In this document: one piece after another, positions 1-10,581 of the stretch
Position numbering within the stretch: position 1 is the first letter of the stretch
Layout: each line of letters begins with the position of its first letter
Assembly (NCBI GenBank): GCA_009823505.1
Contig: VZQC01007982.1
Location: forward strand, 2,619,150 to 2,683,149
Length of the DNA stretch: 64,000 nt
Direction of reading: 5' to 3'
Origin: Rhizomys pruinosus
Lineage: Eukaryota; Chordata; Mammalia; Rodentia; Spalacidae
Notes under the pieces: model-generated
Told to the model about the DNA's origin: nothing
Seen by the model: the letters and a program-made list of their open reading frames with translations, nothing else
Database searches by the model: none
Translations under genes and position numbers: made by a program

Positions 1-250
1 TTGACCCCAGGTACAGAAAATTGAATGAAGCTGGGGGACTTACGAGTTGTGGACACTGCAGTTGTAAAACACAAAGCTGGTACTGGCGAAGGTCATTCCT
101 GTCTCCTTGGACTTGAGTTGCAGCTGTACCACATGGTGGTCTCCTACAAGGCAGAGTCCACCAACGAGTCAGGGGAAGATCGAAACCCAAGCCGGAGCCC
201 CATTAGTAGAAATGCACCTTGGGAAAGAGAGTCTGCTTTCCTAGAGTTCC

Positions 251-401
251 TTTTTTTTGGTCTTTTTGAGACAGGGTCTCCCTGTAGCCCCAGCTGTCCT
301 GGAATTCACTCTGTAGACCAGGCTGGCCTTGAACTCACAAAGATCCGCCTGCCTCTGCCTCCCAAATGCTAGGATTAAAGGCGTGTGCCAGCACACCCAG
401 T
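251..401 (-). mobile_element. B1 SINE
   Basis: This is reverse-oriented B1: a T-run, then GAGACAGGGTCTCCCTGTAG, ending at the complement of the GCCGGGCGTGG-type head. The flanking duplication TAGAGTTCC occurs at 242-250 and again at 404-412. Confidence 0.9.
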
Positions 402-550
402 TTTAGAGTTCCTTTAGCTTCCTCAGGCCCCTGATTCAGCAAGATCCAATCCCAGGGTGAACCCCCTAAATAGCTGTAGGGGAGCTATTATAGTTTAAAT
501 CTCCTTTCTTCTCTGTCACTAGATCTCCCAGTTCTCTCCCCCCTTTCACT

Positions 551-786
551 TTTGATTATTTTATTTGTTATTTATTATTATTTTATATGCATGAGTATAT
601 TGCTTGCACGCATATAAGGACACCCATGACATGAAATGCCCACCGAAGTCAGAAGATGGTGTTAGATTCCCCCTGGAACTGGAGTTACAGACAGTTGTTA
701 GCTGCCATGTGGTCTCTGAAAATCAAATCTGGGTCCTCTGCAAGAGTAGCTAGTGTTCTTAACCTCTAAGCCATCTCTCCAGCCCC
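551..786 (-). mobile_element. B2-family SINE
   Basis: The AT-rich tail is at the left and the tRNA-like head (GCCATCTCTCCAGCCCC) at the right. The B-box region (complement of GGTTCGAATCC type) is recognisable but mutated, so the copy is moderately old. Confidence 0.8.
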
Positions 787-979
787 ATTTTGTAAAATTT
801 TATTACTTCTCTCCCTCTTGTGCATGCACATGGGCATGTATTCAAATCTCACATGCCTGTAAGCCTCGCAAAATTACACTCACATATGGTGATAAGCTTC
901 CAAGTAGAACAAAAAGAAAAAGCTCTGTGATGCTGCTGCCACAACACAAGTAGCTTTGTGTATATGTGAAGTGTGTGCA

Positions 980-1370
980 CACACGCTCGCTCATCTCAGT
1001 CCCTGAACAGAGGGGCCTGGTCCTGACATCACACACACACTCATCTCAGTCTCTGAACAGAGGGGCCTGGTCCTGACATCACACACACACGCTCATCTCA
1101 ATCTATCTCTGAACAGAGGTACCTGGTCCTGACATCGCACACACGCTCATCTCAGTCTCTGAATAGAGAGACCTGGTCCTGACATCACACACACGCTCAT
1201 CTCAGTCTCTGAATAGAAGGACCTGGTCCTGACATCGCACACACGCTCATCTCAGTCTCTGAATAGAGGGACCTGGTCCTGACATAGCACACACGCTCAT
1301 CTCAGTCTCTGAATAGAGGGACCTGGTCCTGACATCGCACACACGCTCATCTCAGTCCCTGACATCATCT
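980..1370. repeat. Minisatellite, about 50-bp unit, about 8 copies
   Basis: Each unit holds CTCATCTCAGTCTCTGAA, then GGACCTGGTCCTGACATC, then a short CA run. ACACGCTCAT recurs exactly 50 bp apart at 1141, 1191, 1241, 1291 and 1341. The first three units vary in the length of their CA run, and the last unit is truncated. Confidence 0.9.
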
Positions 1371-2079
1371 TCTCTGTGGACTTGGTGCCCTCAGGGTGAG
1401 AGACTGAAATCCTCAGTTGGCACCAAAGGGGCACCGGGTCCTATGTTTAATTCACAACCTTGACCCTGGACCCCATTTCTAGCCTTGTTCTGTGGCTTCC
1501 TCAAGAGCCTCATTAATCAATCATTTCCAAACAAATGTGACAGGCCCAAATGGGAGGGACAACATGGAATCAGTCTGCCCTGGCTGGCCTGTCCCTTGCC
1601 ACTGTTGAGACTCTGTCTACTCCTATTCTTCCCACTATAGCTGGTGCAACAAGCAGCTGTGTCGGGCAGGGTGAGAGGTAGCAGCATAGGGTCCAAGACC
1701 CAGTGGGGTGAGTGTGTGGGCAAAGAGCCACTGAGCCAGAGAACCTGTGCCATCCTATCCCTGCTCGTGAACTGAAGCGTCCTTCTTCCACTGTCCCATC
1801 AGGCTAGCCAAACTGGATGAACTCCATCTTCATTTACCACTACTGTCCTGGCCTGGTCTCTTCCTATCTTCTCTGTAGCTTCTTCTCACTTAGGACAGTT
1901 AGGGCTGAGACAGAAAGGAAACCTTCACTACTACTCCTTTTCCTGTATCCACCTGCTTCCTCTGACTTCCACTCCCTGGAGGCTCCCTCAGTCCCCTATA
2001 TCTGCTGTGAGTTCTTCTACCAAGGATGGGGAGGAGCTAGCTCACTACCCAATGTTGCCTCCTGGGACCACTTACTCAC

Positions 2080-2233
2080 CATTTTCTGTGATAATCCGGG
2101 GTACTTCCTTGGCTGCAGGGGAGTAGCACTGGATCTGATTGCCTATTACCAGCCCATCCATCTCTGACAGATCCTCAAAGGTACAGTTGACACCTGCTGA
2201 CAGCTCCGGGACATTGTATGTCTCCAGGACCAG
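2080..2233 (-). CDS. Plxna4: Plexin-A4 internal exon (first IPT domain)
   Basis: This is a 154-nt exon read on the minus strand. It is bounded by an AG acceptor (…TGTTCACAG) and a GTGAGTAAG donor. It starts in phase 0 and ends one base into a codon. The translation runs LVLETYN, then NVPELSAGVNCTF, then QIQCYSPAAKEVPRIITEN. NVPELSAG is typical of class A plexins just after the first PSI domain, and EDLSEMDGLV with CYSPAAKEVP agrees best with plexin-A4 as I remember it, rather than A1, A2 or A3. The segment forms part of the first extracellular IPT/TIG fold, between the sema-PSI head and the second PSI. NCT is an N-glycosylation sequon. Plexin-A4 is a type I membrane receptor for class 3 semaphorins (with neuropilin) and class 6 semaphorins, with a cytoplasmic Rap-GAP. 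The frame joins that of the exon at 3759-3882 across a 1,525-bp intron. The next downstream exon is not in the window. Confidence 0.95.
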
Positions 2234-2345
2234 CTGTGAACAGCCCAGCAGGGAAAGGAGGGAGGAGGGTCAGAGACAGGGAAGCAGGGTTGGGGGGTAG
2301 GGGTGGGGGAGGAAAGAAAGAACAAGAGAGAGACAGAAGAGAGGT
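2234..2345 (-). promoter_or_regulatory. Long polypyrimidine tract before exon acceptor
   Basis: On the minus strand the hundred bases before the acceptor of the exon ending at 2233 are almost all C and T, and the 3' end reads CCTTTCCCTGCTGGGC before TGTTCACAG. On the plus strand it shows as G/A-rich sequence. It is a strong U2AF-type polypyrimidine tract, much longer than needed for splicing. Confidence 0.6.
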
Positions 2346-2654
2346 GATATTAACATAGACCAAAGGGATACAGGGAAGGTGGTGGAATATTAAAGCAACA
2401 GAGACAAAGCAATCACTATTAGATTCTGAATGGATGGAGCCACAGGAAATGGGAATGCTTAGGGGATCTTTGTGCTAAAAGAAGTCTGCCCAGGACAGGG
2501 ATGGCTGATGGAACATGTCTTCGATTTGCTAAAATGGGAACGTTAATTACCAAATGCCCAGGGCTAGAACTTGGGAGCCATCTGTATCCCATTCCCCACA
2601 TGCATCTCCTCTTACAGACAGAGATTATTCCCAACACTCATTGCCTCCTGTTTT

Positions 2655-3425
2655 TTTTTTTAATAATTCCATATTTATTTACACAATGATTTACCTCAAA
2701 GTGGTTAATGGATTCTTGGGTATACTCATTGCATATTCTGGATTAGGGTGAAATATTACTCTCTTTATTAGTGCTTGGTAATATAAGGTTATCCTCATGC
2801 AAATGGATAACGTACTTTGAGCGTATCTGCCCCCCCCCCATGCTTCTGTGCTTTCTTCCCCCATCTCCAGCTCCTGGTAGTCCCATCTCCCTCTAGATGG
2901 TTTTGTTTCTACTTTCATGTCATATGTACTTATATGATTTTATGTCTTCATAAAATCTAGGACACCGAAAGGAGAGATATTTGTCTTTCTGAAACTGATT
3001 TAATTCAGTTAATGTCATTATTTTGTTGCATCTATTTTCCCACAAATGATGTGGCTTCCTTTGTGTATATCAAACACATTTTCTTTGTTCATCCTCTGTT
3101 AACACAGGTTAACCCTACAATGTAGCTATTATGAATGGTGTTGCCAAAGAAACCTCTGATGTTTAGGCATCTCTGTGGTATTTTGGCTTAAAGTCCTTCA
3201 GGTAAATACCAAGGACTGACTATTATACCCAGGTCATACTTTTAGTTTTTGAGGACCTGTATACTGATTTCCATAGTGCCTAGACAACTTTACATTTCTG
3301 CCAGCAGTGCATATATGTTCCTTTTTCTCTGCATCATCACCAGTACTTGTTGTTATTTGTTTTCTTAATGACTGCCATTCTGACTGGTATGAGATGGAAT
3401 CTCAAGAGAGCTTTAATTTGCATTA
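2655..3425 (-). mobile_element. LINE-1 3' region
   Basis: On the minus strand it reads like the ORF2 end and 3' region of mammalian L1: GAGATTCCATCTCATACCAG, then CAGTCAGAATGGC, then a stretch resembling GCTGGCAGAAATGTAAA. It resumes after a B1 insertion at about 3556-3620. It is decayed, with no usable ORF. Confidence 0.75.
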
Positions 3426-3555
3426 AAAAAATTATGTATCTCTAGCTAGCCTGGAATTCACTATGTAGACAAGGTTGGTCTCAAACTCACAGAGATCTAC
3501 CTGCCTCTGACTTCTGAGTGCTGGGATTAAAAGCGTATACCACCATGCTCAGCCT
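3426..3555 (-). mobile_element. B1 SINE inside the L1
   Basis: This is a diverged B1 (CAGAGATCTACCTGCCTCTG, then GTGCTGGGATTAAAAGCG). Its insertion into the L1 is shown by the flanking duplication TAATTTGCATT / TAATTTGTATT. Confidence 0.8.
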
Positions 3556-3758
3556 AATTTGTATTTCTTGATGATCTTTGGTATGTTATTTTCCTTATGA
3601 ATAGAACCCTTTCTCCTATTCCTTCTCTTCTTGGGTTCCCAGTGGACACTTACTCACCAACACCCCCACCCCGATATAGAGCTGCTACGGCTGGGCTTGA
3701 CCCAGCCCTCCTGAGGGGCCTTGATGCTTTTGCTGGAGTCTGACCCTCCAGCCCTTAC

Positions 3759-3882
3759 CAGCACATTGTACTGAGAGACGGAGATGTTGTTGGGATGGAC
3801 TGTCAGCCGCACACATTGCTTCATCTCTGAGGCGAACCTGCGCGGTTCCCGGGAGCGTTCACAACGTTCCTTCCGGGTGCAC
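3759..3882 (-). CDS. Plxna4: Plexin-A4 internal exon (end of first PSI, start of first IPT)
   Basis: This 124-nt minus-strand exon has a CTTCTCAG acceptor and a GTAAGGGC donor. Its first base completes a codon split with the exon at 17730-17830, and it then reads 41 whole codons. The translation begins CTRKERCERSREPRRF and ends HPNNISVSQYNVL. It supplies the last three cysteines of the PSI module (CTRKERC and KQC) and then the first strand of the IPT1 domain (VRLTVHP). NIS is an N-glycosylation sequon. The end joins in frame to LVLETYN of the next exon, giving the continuous plexin-A4 sequence QYNVLLVLETYN. The plus-strand ORF overlapping this exon is antisense and has no family signature. 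Confidence 0.95.
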
Positions 3883-4149
3883 CTGAGAAGGACATTTAAT
3901 GATGATCACTTGATCCAGAAAGGGACTGATATTTCCAGACGTTGTCAGGGTCTACCTGAACCCGATACACTCAGAACTGGCAATTTTATTTCTTTCTTCA
4001 AGCTTGGTCCTGCTTCATCCTGTCCAAGTTTGGAAAAGTTAACCATTCCTGTAAACATTTATCAAATGCAGAAACTTGAGAGTCCTCCTAAAGTTCCCTC
4101 ACTCCCTCCAAAATCACACAAAAGAGTGACAGTGCCGTGTAGTCTACTT

Positions 4150-4545
4150 CTCGTTCATCCTTACCCCTGGCACTCTCTGCACTTCCTTCAGCATTTCTTC
4201 CCAGACATACTACATTATATGTGCTACATTGTCTTGTGTATCCACCTCTTCTGTTGGGGCTTCCGTATGCTTCCACCTGTCCAACTCTATCTAGGGTTGC
4301 AGACCTAGTTTAGCTCTTATTTACCTGCACTCCTTCTGCCTCACCTACAGGCAGTTGTGACTTTCCTTCTGATTGCCCCCCAGACTGGCAATTCACACAG
4401 TCTAAAACTTCTTAGACTGTCTGCTGATTACCGGGCTATTTGTAGCCTTACCTAGCATATATGAGCTTCTTGAGAGAAGAAATACTGTCTGATTCCTTTT
4501 GGAATCCCCTGCATAGGTCCTAGCAATGGGAGACAAACAGGTAGG
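4150..4545 (+). repeat. Possible L2 LINE relic
   Basis: The segment GAGCTTCTTGAGAGAAGAAA, then CTGTCTGATTCC, then GCATAGGTCCTAGCAATGGG follows the order of the L2 3' end (…agctccttgag…gggactgtct…agcacagtgcc). It is strongly diverged and its boundaries are uncertain. Confidence 0.45.
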
Positions 4546-4707
4546 CAAGACAGGAGCAGAGAGGACAGACAGACAGAAGGAACAGCTAAACAGCATGGGA
4601 ATCTCAGCTTCGTGGTACTGGAGAACTGCCCAGAGATTGCTGCCAGCGTTTAATCCCATGTGTTATACAAAGTATACTGTGTCACGTGTTTACCACATCT
4701 AGTATGA

Positions 4708-4786
4708 CCTGGGTTTTTATGTCTATGTTTCACAAGGTTTTTTCTTCACAGAAGAAACCTTGTGAAACATAGACATAAAAAACAGG
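4708..4786. repeat. Short inverted repeat (hairpin)
   Basis: Arms at about 4714-4747 and 4751-4782 are complementary across a 3-nt loop (ACA). The shared core is ATGTCTATGTTTCACAAGG. The only defect in the core is three extra Ts in the left arm. Pairing extends weakly out to CCTG/CAGG. Confidence 0.9.
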
Positions 4787-5449
4787 GGCCATGTCCAAAA
4801 TGTACACATCTCCAAATTCACTACATAGAGGTGTCTATTGCTCAGGGCATAAAGCGGTGTCTAGAGGCCAGTATTTAGAAACTCTAGAACACTAGTTCTG
4901 CCGTGGGGGGATGGCAAGTGGGGTGCCCCAGAGGGATGAGTTGAAATAAGATAGGACTGCCCTTTGTTGCCAGTCCCTTTTGGGAGTCAGAGAAGGACAT
5001 GTCAGAGAGAAAGACATGTGAACTGATATGAGATGCCCGTGAAGCATGGAAAACAGTAGCTGGGGATGGAAAGCAATAAGGAGAGGGAATATGGAAGGCA
5101 ACTTCTGTCTGGAGAGGCAGGCAGGTGTGGCATGGGGCAAGGTTAGAGGGAAGGGAGGTACCGGATGGCCCAAGTGCCTCATGGGATAAATCTTAGGCTC
5201 AGAGAAAAGCTGTGGCCCTGTCCTCCCAGTCACAGGAAAAGAAGATACCTTTAGTCATAGCCGGAGGGACGGCTTCAATGTGGGGGATCAGAGATGAGAG
5301 TTTGGCCAGCAAAGGGGAAATCACTAAAGGTGACAGCCTAAAGCTGTTCCTGTAAGAAAGAGGATGAAAGGGAGACTGGGACGAACAAGGACCTTATAGT
5401 AAGTTGGATGTGCGACACAAATGCCAACCCAACCCTGCATAATGCAATC

Positions 5450-5640
5450 ATGGCCACTAGTTGCTGAGTGCTTATTGGACACTGTGATAATGGCCTTACA
5501 TTTTATGTCATTGAAGTTTCCTGTGACAAAACCACCTTAGAGGTCAGGAAACTATGGCAGAAATAGGTGGGTCACTTGCCTACCTAGGTTACCAGCTAAT
5601 CTGAGTCTGTAGAAGCCAGATGAGCTCAGAGCCTCTGCTC
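5450..5640 (-). repeat. MIR SINE relic
   Basis: The segment AGAGGTCAGGAAACTATGGC followed by GGTCACTTGCCTACCTAGGTT matches the reverse MIR pattern (…gaggaaactgaggc…cttgcccaaggtc…). Confidence 0.5.
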
Positions 5641-6434
5641 CTGGCAACTGCTCAGCTGCTGAAAGCTTGTGAAGAACAGATCCCCGTACAGACCAACTCA
5701 TGTTCCTTTCCGTCTTTATTCTTCCATTATGTCCTTAAGGTTCTTTGAGCATTTCCTCTACATCCTTTGGGCTGGGCTTACTGGAAATCATCCTGACTAT
5801 CACTGCTACTTGTTGGACAAAACTGATTTTCCTGCGATAAATTCAAGAGGCCCCAAGCCAGGAAGAAAAGGTCAGATGTGCATCTGCCGGTCCTCGTAGC
5901 TCTCTCTGGCTGCTCCAGCAGACAACTGGCAACAAAAGTGTCTGCCTCCAAGTCTTGGAAGTTAATTTACCAGGCCAGTTCCTCGGCGAGGACTCCATTA
6001 CCTTCAGCCATTAGGCTAATGTTATGGACTTTTCCAGAGCATCTGCACTGACATGGCTATTAATAGTGTTATTACTGCCATTAACAGCAAGACCCAGAGA
6101 ACTGGTAGAGCTTCAATTATTCACTGATTCCTCAACTTTGAAGTTCCTGTTTCCAAGAGCAATCAGTAAGTCTGAAAAATGTCTTTGATTAAATTATGAA
6201 GAGTGGTGGAGGGGGGTGAAGCTGTTTCTTGGACAAACATCACCTGAAGCCACTAAATTGAACAGATGGGCTTCTGTGTCTTTTCAGGCTTTGGGGAGGA
6301 GGCATAGGCAGTCGGTGAGGGGCTCCCAGGACAAGTCTGACATGCATTGTTTGCTGTTTTTCAAGTCCATGGGGCTGCATCTTCCCAAGGTTCTAGAAGT
6401 CCCAAATATAAGAAAACCATGTATAGCTTATAGT

Positions 6435-6605
6435 TTTAATCACCAAGGCCAAATACTTTACCTCTTGGTCACTAGGGCTTTTATCTATAAAATAGGAACA
6501 AAATGGTACCAACCTAGGGCTTCCCTGATGATTAACTGAGAGTGTATGAGCAAAGCATTTAGAATAGTGAATAACTCAAAGAAAGTCCTTAGTAAGTATT
6601 AGCTT
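6435..6605 (+). repeat. MIR SINE relic, 3' part
   Basis: The order TTATCTATAAAATAGGAAC, then GATGATTAACTGAGAGTGTA, then AAAGCATTTAGAATAGTG matches the MIR 3' half. Confidence 0.5.
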
Positions 6606-7561
6606 GTGCTGTTATCCCATGTCTTTCCTGGTTTCCTCATTCAGTGCCTCCAAACTGTAGCTAATGCAAACTGGTCCATAGGACACATCAGAGGGAGAAG
6701 AAAGAGGAGGTTGTAGTAGTTTTTCTCATAATGAAGAGGGAGGGAAGCCCAGAGGCCAGGAAGGAGAGGAGAGTGAATGCTGCTGCTTCGGGTTGTAGCG
6801 TTATTTACTTAACAGGTGTCAAAGAGTATTGAGAGCTGAGCTACCTCAGTGGAAAGTAAGTTTAAGGTCAGAGCCAGGGATATTTTGACATTTTGGTCAT
6901 CCTTCAGGGTTCAGTAGGGTGGAGGCTGAAATGTCCCAAAGCACAGACAATTGACCTTAAATGTGATGTGATAATAGCAGGGGAGAATTCATGGCTTCTG
7001 ATACCCTATGGGCCATCAAGGTAATGGCCTTTTGATTTTTTAGGTCTATGGTTTCCTAGTAGCTCAGGCTAGAGTCAGGAAGTGTGAAAAGAGTTAATTT
7101 CTGCTTCAGAATTGTCTCCTTCCAAGGGCTCCAGGTACCCAGGAAAGCAAGGCTCTCCACTCTGCAACGGGGCACCCCTGGGGTGAATTAGTACTTATGT
7201 GGGCTCACAAAGTACATACTATGTCACTGAGTCTTCAGGTTGTTGTCTCTGCCATCCTATAGCCACACCTGTCTCAAATGTAGACCTGCAAGTGATCGGC
7301 TGGCTCCCCAAAGACTCGCCCTTCTCAGCCACAGAGTTAAGTTCTTTCTTACTGAGCTCTTATTTCCTTCCATTTCCCAAGCACTGGGCCCTCACAGCCC
7401 TAGATCAGAGGTTCTAACAGCCCTAGGGAGAAAGGCCCTGGGCCCCTTCAAGGGGTTATTATTCAAGCCAGTGGTTCCAATGAGATTATTCTCTCTAATG
7501 AAGCAGTTACCTCCGCCCTCCCCTAAGCCCGAACTTTCACTGCTGGAGAATTCCCAGCCAA

Positions 7562-7628
7562 GTGGAAAATTAGAAGGGAAAGGAATAGAGAAAGGAAGGG
7601 GGTAAGGGAGAGGGAGAGGGGGTGATTA
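7562..7628. repeat. Purine-rich low-complexity tract
   Basis: G/A-rich run with blocks such as GGGAGAGGGAGAGGGGG. No other content seen. Confidence 0.7.
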
Positions 7629-7994
7629 AGTTCAGAAGAAATTAATTCCTAAATACAGAGAGAGAAATATTAACTCCCAGTGCTGCTAGCGAAGCAAACA
7701 AATTTTAGCACGAAAACTAGGCTTTCCAAGGGGCTGGCTCAGGTAAGCCTCCAAGCTGGAGGGGTCGATGTTTGGGTCGTCTCCCCAGGACTCTAGGATG
7801 GGCACACTTGACTCAAATCTCAGAACTTGCTCCCTTTCCTCTGACACATGCTCCCCAAGCCTTGGCATTCTGTGTTGGCTTTGGCCTATGGTTGAAGTGG
7901 GGCATTTTGGGCATCTGTGCTCAGAACACAAGGAAAATGGAAAGGAAAGGAGTGAGGGAATAGATCTTCCAGATGGCCCTTGCTATAGTTTATA

Positions 7995-8228
7995 TTTTCT
8001 TTTTCTAAATATTTCATTTATTATTTTTATTTCTTATATGTATGAGTGTACTGCCTGCATGTATGTGAGTACATCCATGTCCTGCAATGCCCACAGAGGT
8101 CAGAAGAGGGCATCCCCTGGAAGGGAGAAACAGATGGTTATTAGCCACCATGTGGGTGCTAGGAATCAAACCCAGGTCCTCTTTAAGAGCAGCCAGGGCC
8201 CATAATCACTGAGTCAGCTCTCCAGCCC
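7995..8228 (-). mobile_element. B2-family SINE
   Basis: Reverse B2: an AT-rich left end, AGAGGTCAGAAGAGGGCATC in the middle and TCAGCTCTCCAGCCCC at the right. It is moderately diverged. Confidence 0.8.
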
Positions 8229-8274
8229 CTAGCTTGGATTTTCCATGTCTCCCATAGGTTCAAGACTTGCTCCC

Positions 8275-8606
8275 TGGCATATGATACTAACAGAACATGG
8301 TAGAACCTTTAGGAGGTGGAGCTGAATAAAAGGAAGCTAGAGCATTGGGGGCATGGCCTTGAAGAGGACACTGGACGCAGAGCCTTTCTTGTAGTTCTCT
8401 CTGCTTTCCAACTGCCATGAGGTGAACAGGCTTCTTCATCGTATGCTCCTGACATGAGGTGAACAGGCTTCTTCATCATATGCTCCCACCATGAGGTACT
8501 GCACTGCCCTGGGCGTGAAGCCTCTGAAAATGTGAGACAAACCTTTTCTTCTTTTAAGACAATTAAGTCAAGTGCTTTGTCACAGCCACAGAGAGAACTA
8601 AGACTG
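8275..8606 (+). mobile_element. ERVL-MaLR-type solo LTR, 5' truncated
   Basis: The segment TAGAACCTTTAGGAGGTGGA, then GCATTGGGGGCATGGCCTTG, then TTTTGTCACAGC-like sequence close to the end is the common pattern of rodent MaLR LTRs. Within it a 37-bp unit (CATGAGGTGAACAGGCTTC…) is duplicated in tandem at 8416-8452 and 8453-8489. No internal retroviral genes are attached. Confidence 0.65.
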
Positions 8607-9320
8607 GAGGCTTGACAGAGGAGTTAAGAGGTCTTAACTCCTATCAGAATACCTGCTCAATTATGAGACCACAGAGGTTCTTTGGACATTGTTATTATAC
8701 CTGGGAACTCTGGAAAGGGAAGAAACTGTTTTCTAAATGCTGTCTTGCCTTCATTGACAATGTCCACAAGAACAGAGCACATATCTGTGTGGCTTGGAGG
8801 AAGATGGTCTAGATAGAACAGGGAACTCCATACAGATCAGTGTGTGAGCTGTTTCTCATTTAAAGGATATGGACCAGGTGGATCCTTTCAATGCCAGAAT
8901 TTTAAGATTCACTGGTCTCATGGAAGGTCTGGTCATTCAGTTTTCCTACCTATGTACTATGGATACACTCCAAGATGGTAAGGCTCAGAAAACACTATGA
9001 ATATATTCTGCCACCAGCTAGGGACAGCTGACCCCACAACCCACTATAGCATCTCAGAAGATCCAAAGTCAACCTGAGCAACAACCACTAGTGGATTTAT
9101 CCATGTCTCCTGCAGGAAGAAGGCATAAGATTCAACAGGAACCACTAGTGCAGGGCTCCAGGGGAGGCCCAAGAACCTATCTGAGCTTATGCAGCAACCA
9201 AGTGGTCCAGTCCCACCTCCACCAATTCCAGTGGTGGCTAGCTACCTGTCCTGGAAAACCAGGTTCTGTCTGGATCCCAAGTTGGATTCTTGTCTTGGCT
9301 TCCTTTTAGCCATGCTTTGA

Positions 9321-9514
9321 ATGAATGATTCATTGACCATGAACCTTGGATGTTGGGTATAAGGGGCCCAGAGAAGCTCCTTGTTTTCTAAGGAGCCAAA
9401 TGACATTGAGTGGTTTCTCTATAGAGAAATGTCATTTGGCTTCTTAGAAAACAAGGAGCTTCTCTGGGCCTCTTATACCCAACACCCAAGGTTCATGGTC
9501 AATGAATCATTCAT
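9321..9514. repeat. Long near-perfect inverted repeat (hairpin)
   Basis: Two 87-nt arms, 9321-9407 and 9428-9514, are reverse complements with three transition differences. They are separated by 20 nt that overlap the perfect palindrome TTTCTCTATAGAGAAA (9414-9429). The outer arm ends read ATGAATGATTCATT. I do not recognise the sequence as a transposon family. Confidence 0.95.
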
Positions 9515-9619
9515 TTCATTCTCTCTTCCTGGTAGATGGGGAATACTGTTTGACTCTTTATGCCTATAAGGTTGAGGAGAGGTTAGGAAAGAAGAGTTGG
9601 GCAGTTGACTGGAATTGAC

Positions 9620-9676
9620 AGAGATGAGAGGAGGGCAGGAGAGGGAAAAAGAGGAGGAGGAGAAGAAAGAAAGATA
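9620..9676. repeat. GA-rich tract
   Basis: Purine-rich run with GAGGAGGAGGAGAAG blocks. Confidence 0.75.
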
Positions 9677-9900
9677 TTACAGCTGATCTATTTCTAATCT
9701 AGTCAGTAAGGAGGAAGACACCGCCTATTATTACCTGAGACACTTTGCAAAAATTACCACAATTGATTCTGATCAGCTTCACCATGCACTTTAACAGCCT
9801 GATGTTTTCATGTGCATTGGTGTTGTAAGGTACAGAAAGCTTGGTGCGGGGAAGTTTGCTATATGAAATCTGGGCCACTCTACTATGTATGGGGCCAGCG

Positions 9901-9902
<2 letters not shown>

Positions 9903-9947
<45 letters not shown>
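9903..9947. repeat. (TG)n microsatellite
   Basis: About 22 uninterrupted GT dinucleotides. Confidence 0.97.
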
Positions 9948-9949
<2 letters not shown>

Positions 9950-10032
9950 GATTTAAAGACTTAGAAGGAGCCCAACTATTTGGACTGTCCTCAGGAAGCC
10001 AAGAAATTGGGCTGGTGACCTGACCACAGAAT

Positions 10033-10033
<1 letters not shown>

Positions 10034-10093
<60 letters not shown>

Positions 10094-10094
10094 T
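10034..10094. repeat. (TC)n microsatellite
   Basis: About 30 CT dinucleotides with a single TT interruption near 10080. Confidence 0.97.
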
Positions 10095-10099
10095 GCTTT

Positions 10100-10403
10100 C
10101 GCTCTTACTCTCTGTGTGTGGTACATGCATATTTCTGTGTGCATACATGTGAAGGCAAAGTTGACAGCAGGTGTCTCTCTTGATTACTGCACACATTATT
10201 TCATTGAACCTGGGGCCCAGTGATTCAGCTCCGTGGGCTGGCCAGCAAGCGCCAGGGAGCCCCCTGTCTTTGTCTCCCCAATGCTGGGATTACAAGCACA
10301 TATTGTCATACCTGGCTATTTGTGTGCATGCTGGGGATCTCAACTCAGGACCTCTCGTTTGTGTGGCAAGCACTTTACCAGCTGCACCATATCCCCAGCC
10401 CCT
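10100..10403 (-). mobile_element. B4-family SINE
   Basis: Reverse-oriented composite: GTTGACAGCAGGTGTCTCTC, a B1-like middle (CCAATGCTGGGATTACAAGC) and an ID-like end (CACCATATCCCCAGCCCC). This is the layout of the rodent B4/ID-B1 fusion. Confidence 0.75.
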
Positions 10404-10525
10404 CTCTAATTCATATGAGAAGAGATCACTTTTGACTTGTCCTTGCATTATGAAGCATCTGTCATACTTACGAGTGGGCATGTTTGCAAGAACAAACATG
10501 TTTCTTTCTTTTTCCCTCTCTCTCT

Positions 10526-10538
10526 GACACACACACAG

Positions 10539-10579
<41 letters not shown>
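10526..10579. repeat. (CA)n microsatellite
   Basis: An ACAC run with one GTC interruption near 10538. Confidence 0.97.

Positions 10580-10581
<2 letters not shown>

Larger units (their letters stand above)
1..2079 (-). other. Plxna4: Plxna4 intron, downstream side
   Basis: This intron follows the exon at 2080-2233 in transcript order. It holds a B1, a B2 and a 50-bp minisatellite. About 1370-2070 is single-copy sequence in which I see no exon or repeat. The next plexin exon (second PSI domain) was looked for and not found. Confidence 0.8.
2234..3758 (-). other. Plxna4: Plxna4 intron of 1.5 kb
   Basis: This is the intron between the two IPT1 exons. From the acceptor side it holds the pyrimidine tract, about 300 bp of single-copy sequence, and then an L1 3' end interrupted by a B1. 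Both splice sites are canonical. Confidence 0.85.

Noticed and set aside
1..2079. Search for the next downstream plexin exon (second PSI domain)
   Set aside because: No cysteine-rich PSI-like frame with splice sites was found on the minus strand.
3784..4308. 174-residue plus-strand ORF
   Set aside because: Its start overlaps the plexin exon in antisense and the rest is intron/L2 relic. The minus-strand exon explains the coding signal.
9699..10196. 165-residue minus-strand ORF with Arg-Glu and His-Thr runs
   Set aside because: It is the translation of the (TC)n and (TG)n microsatellites plus part of a B4 SINE.
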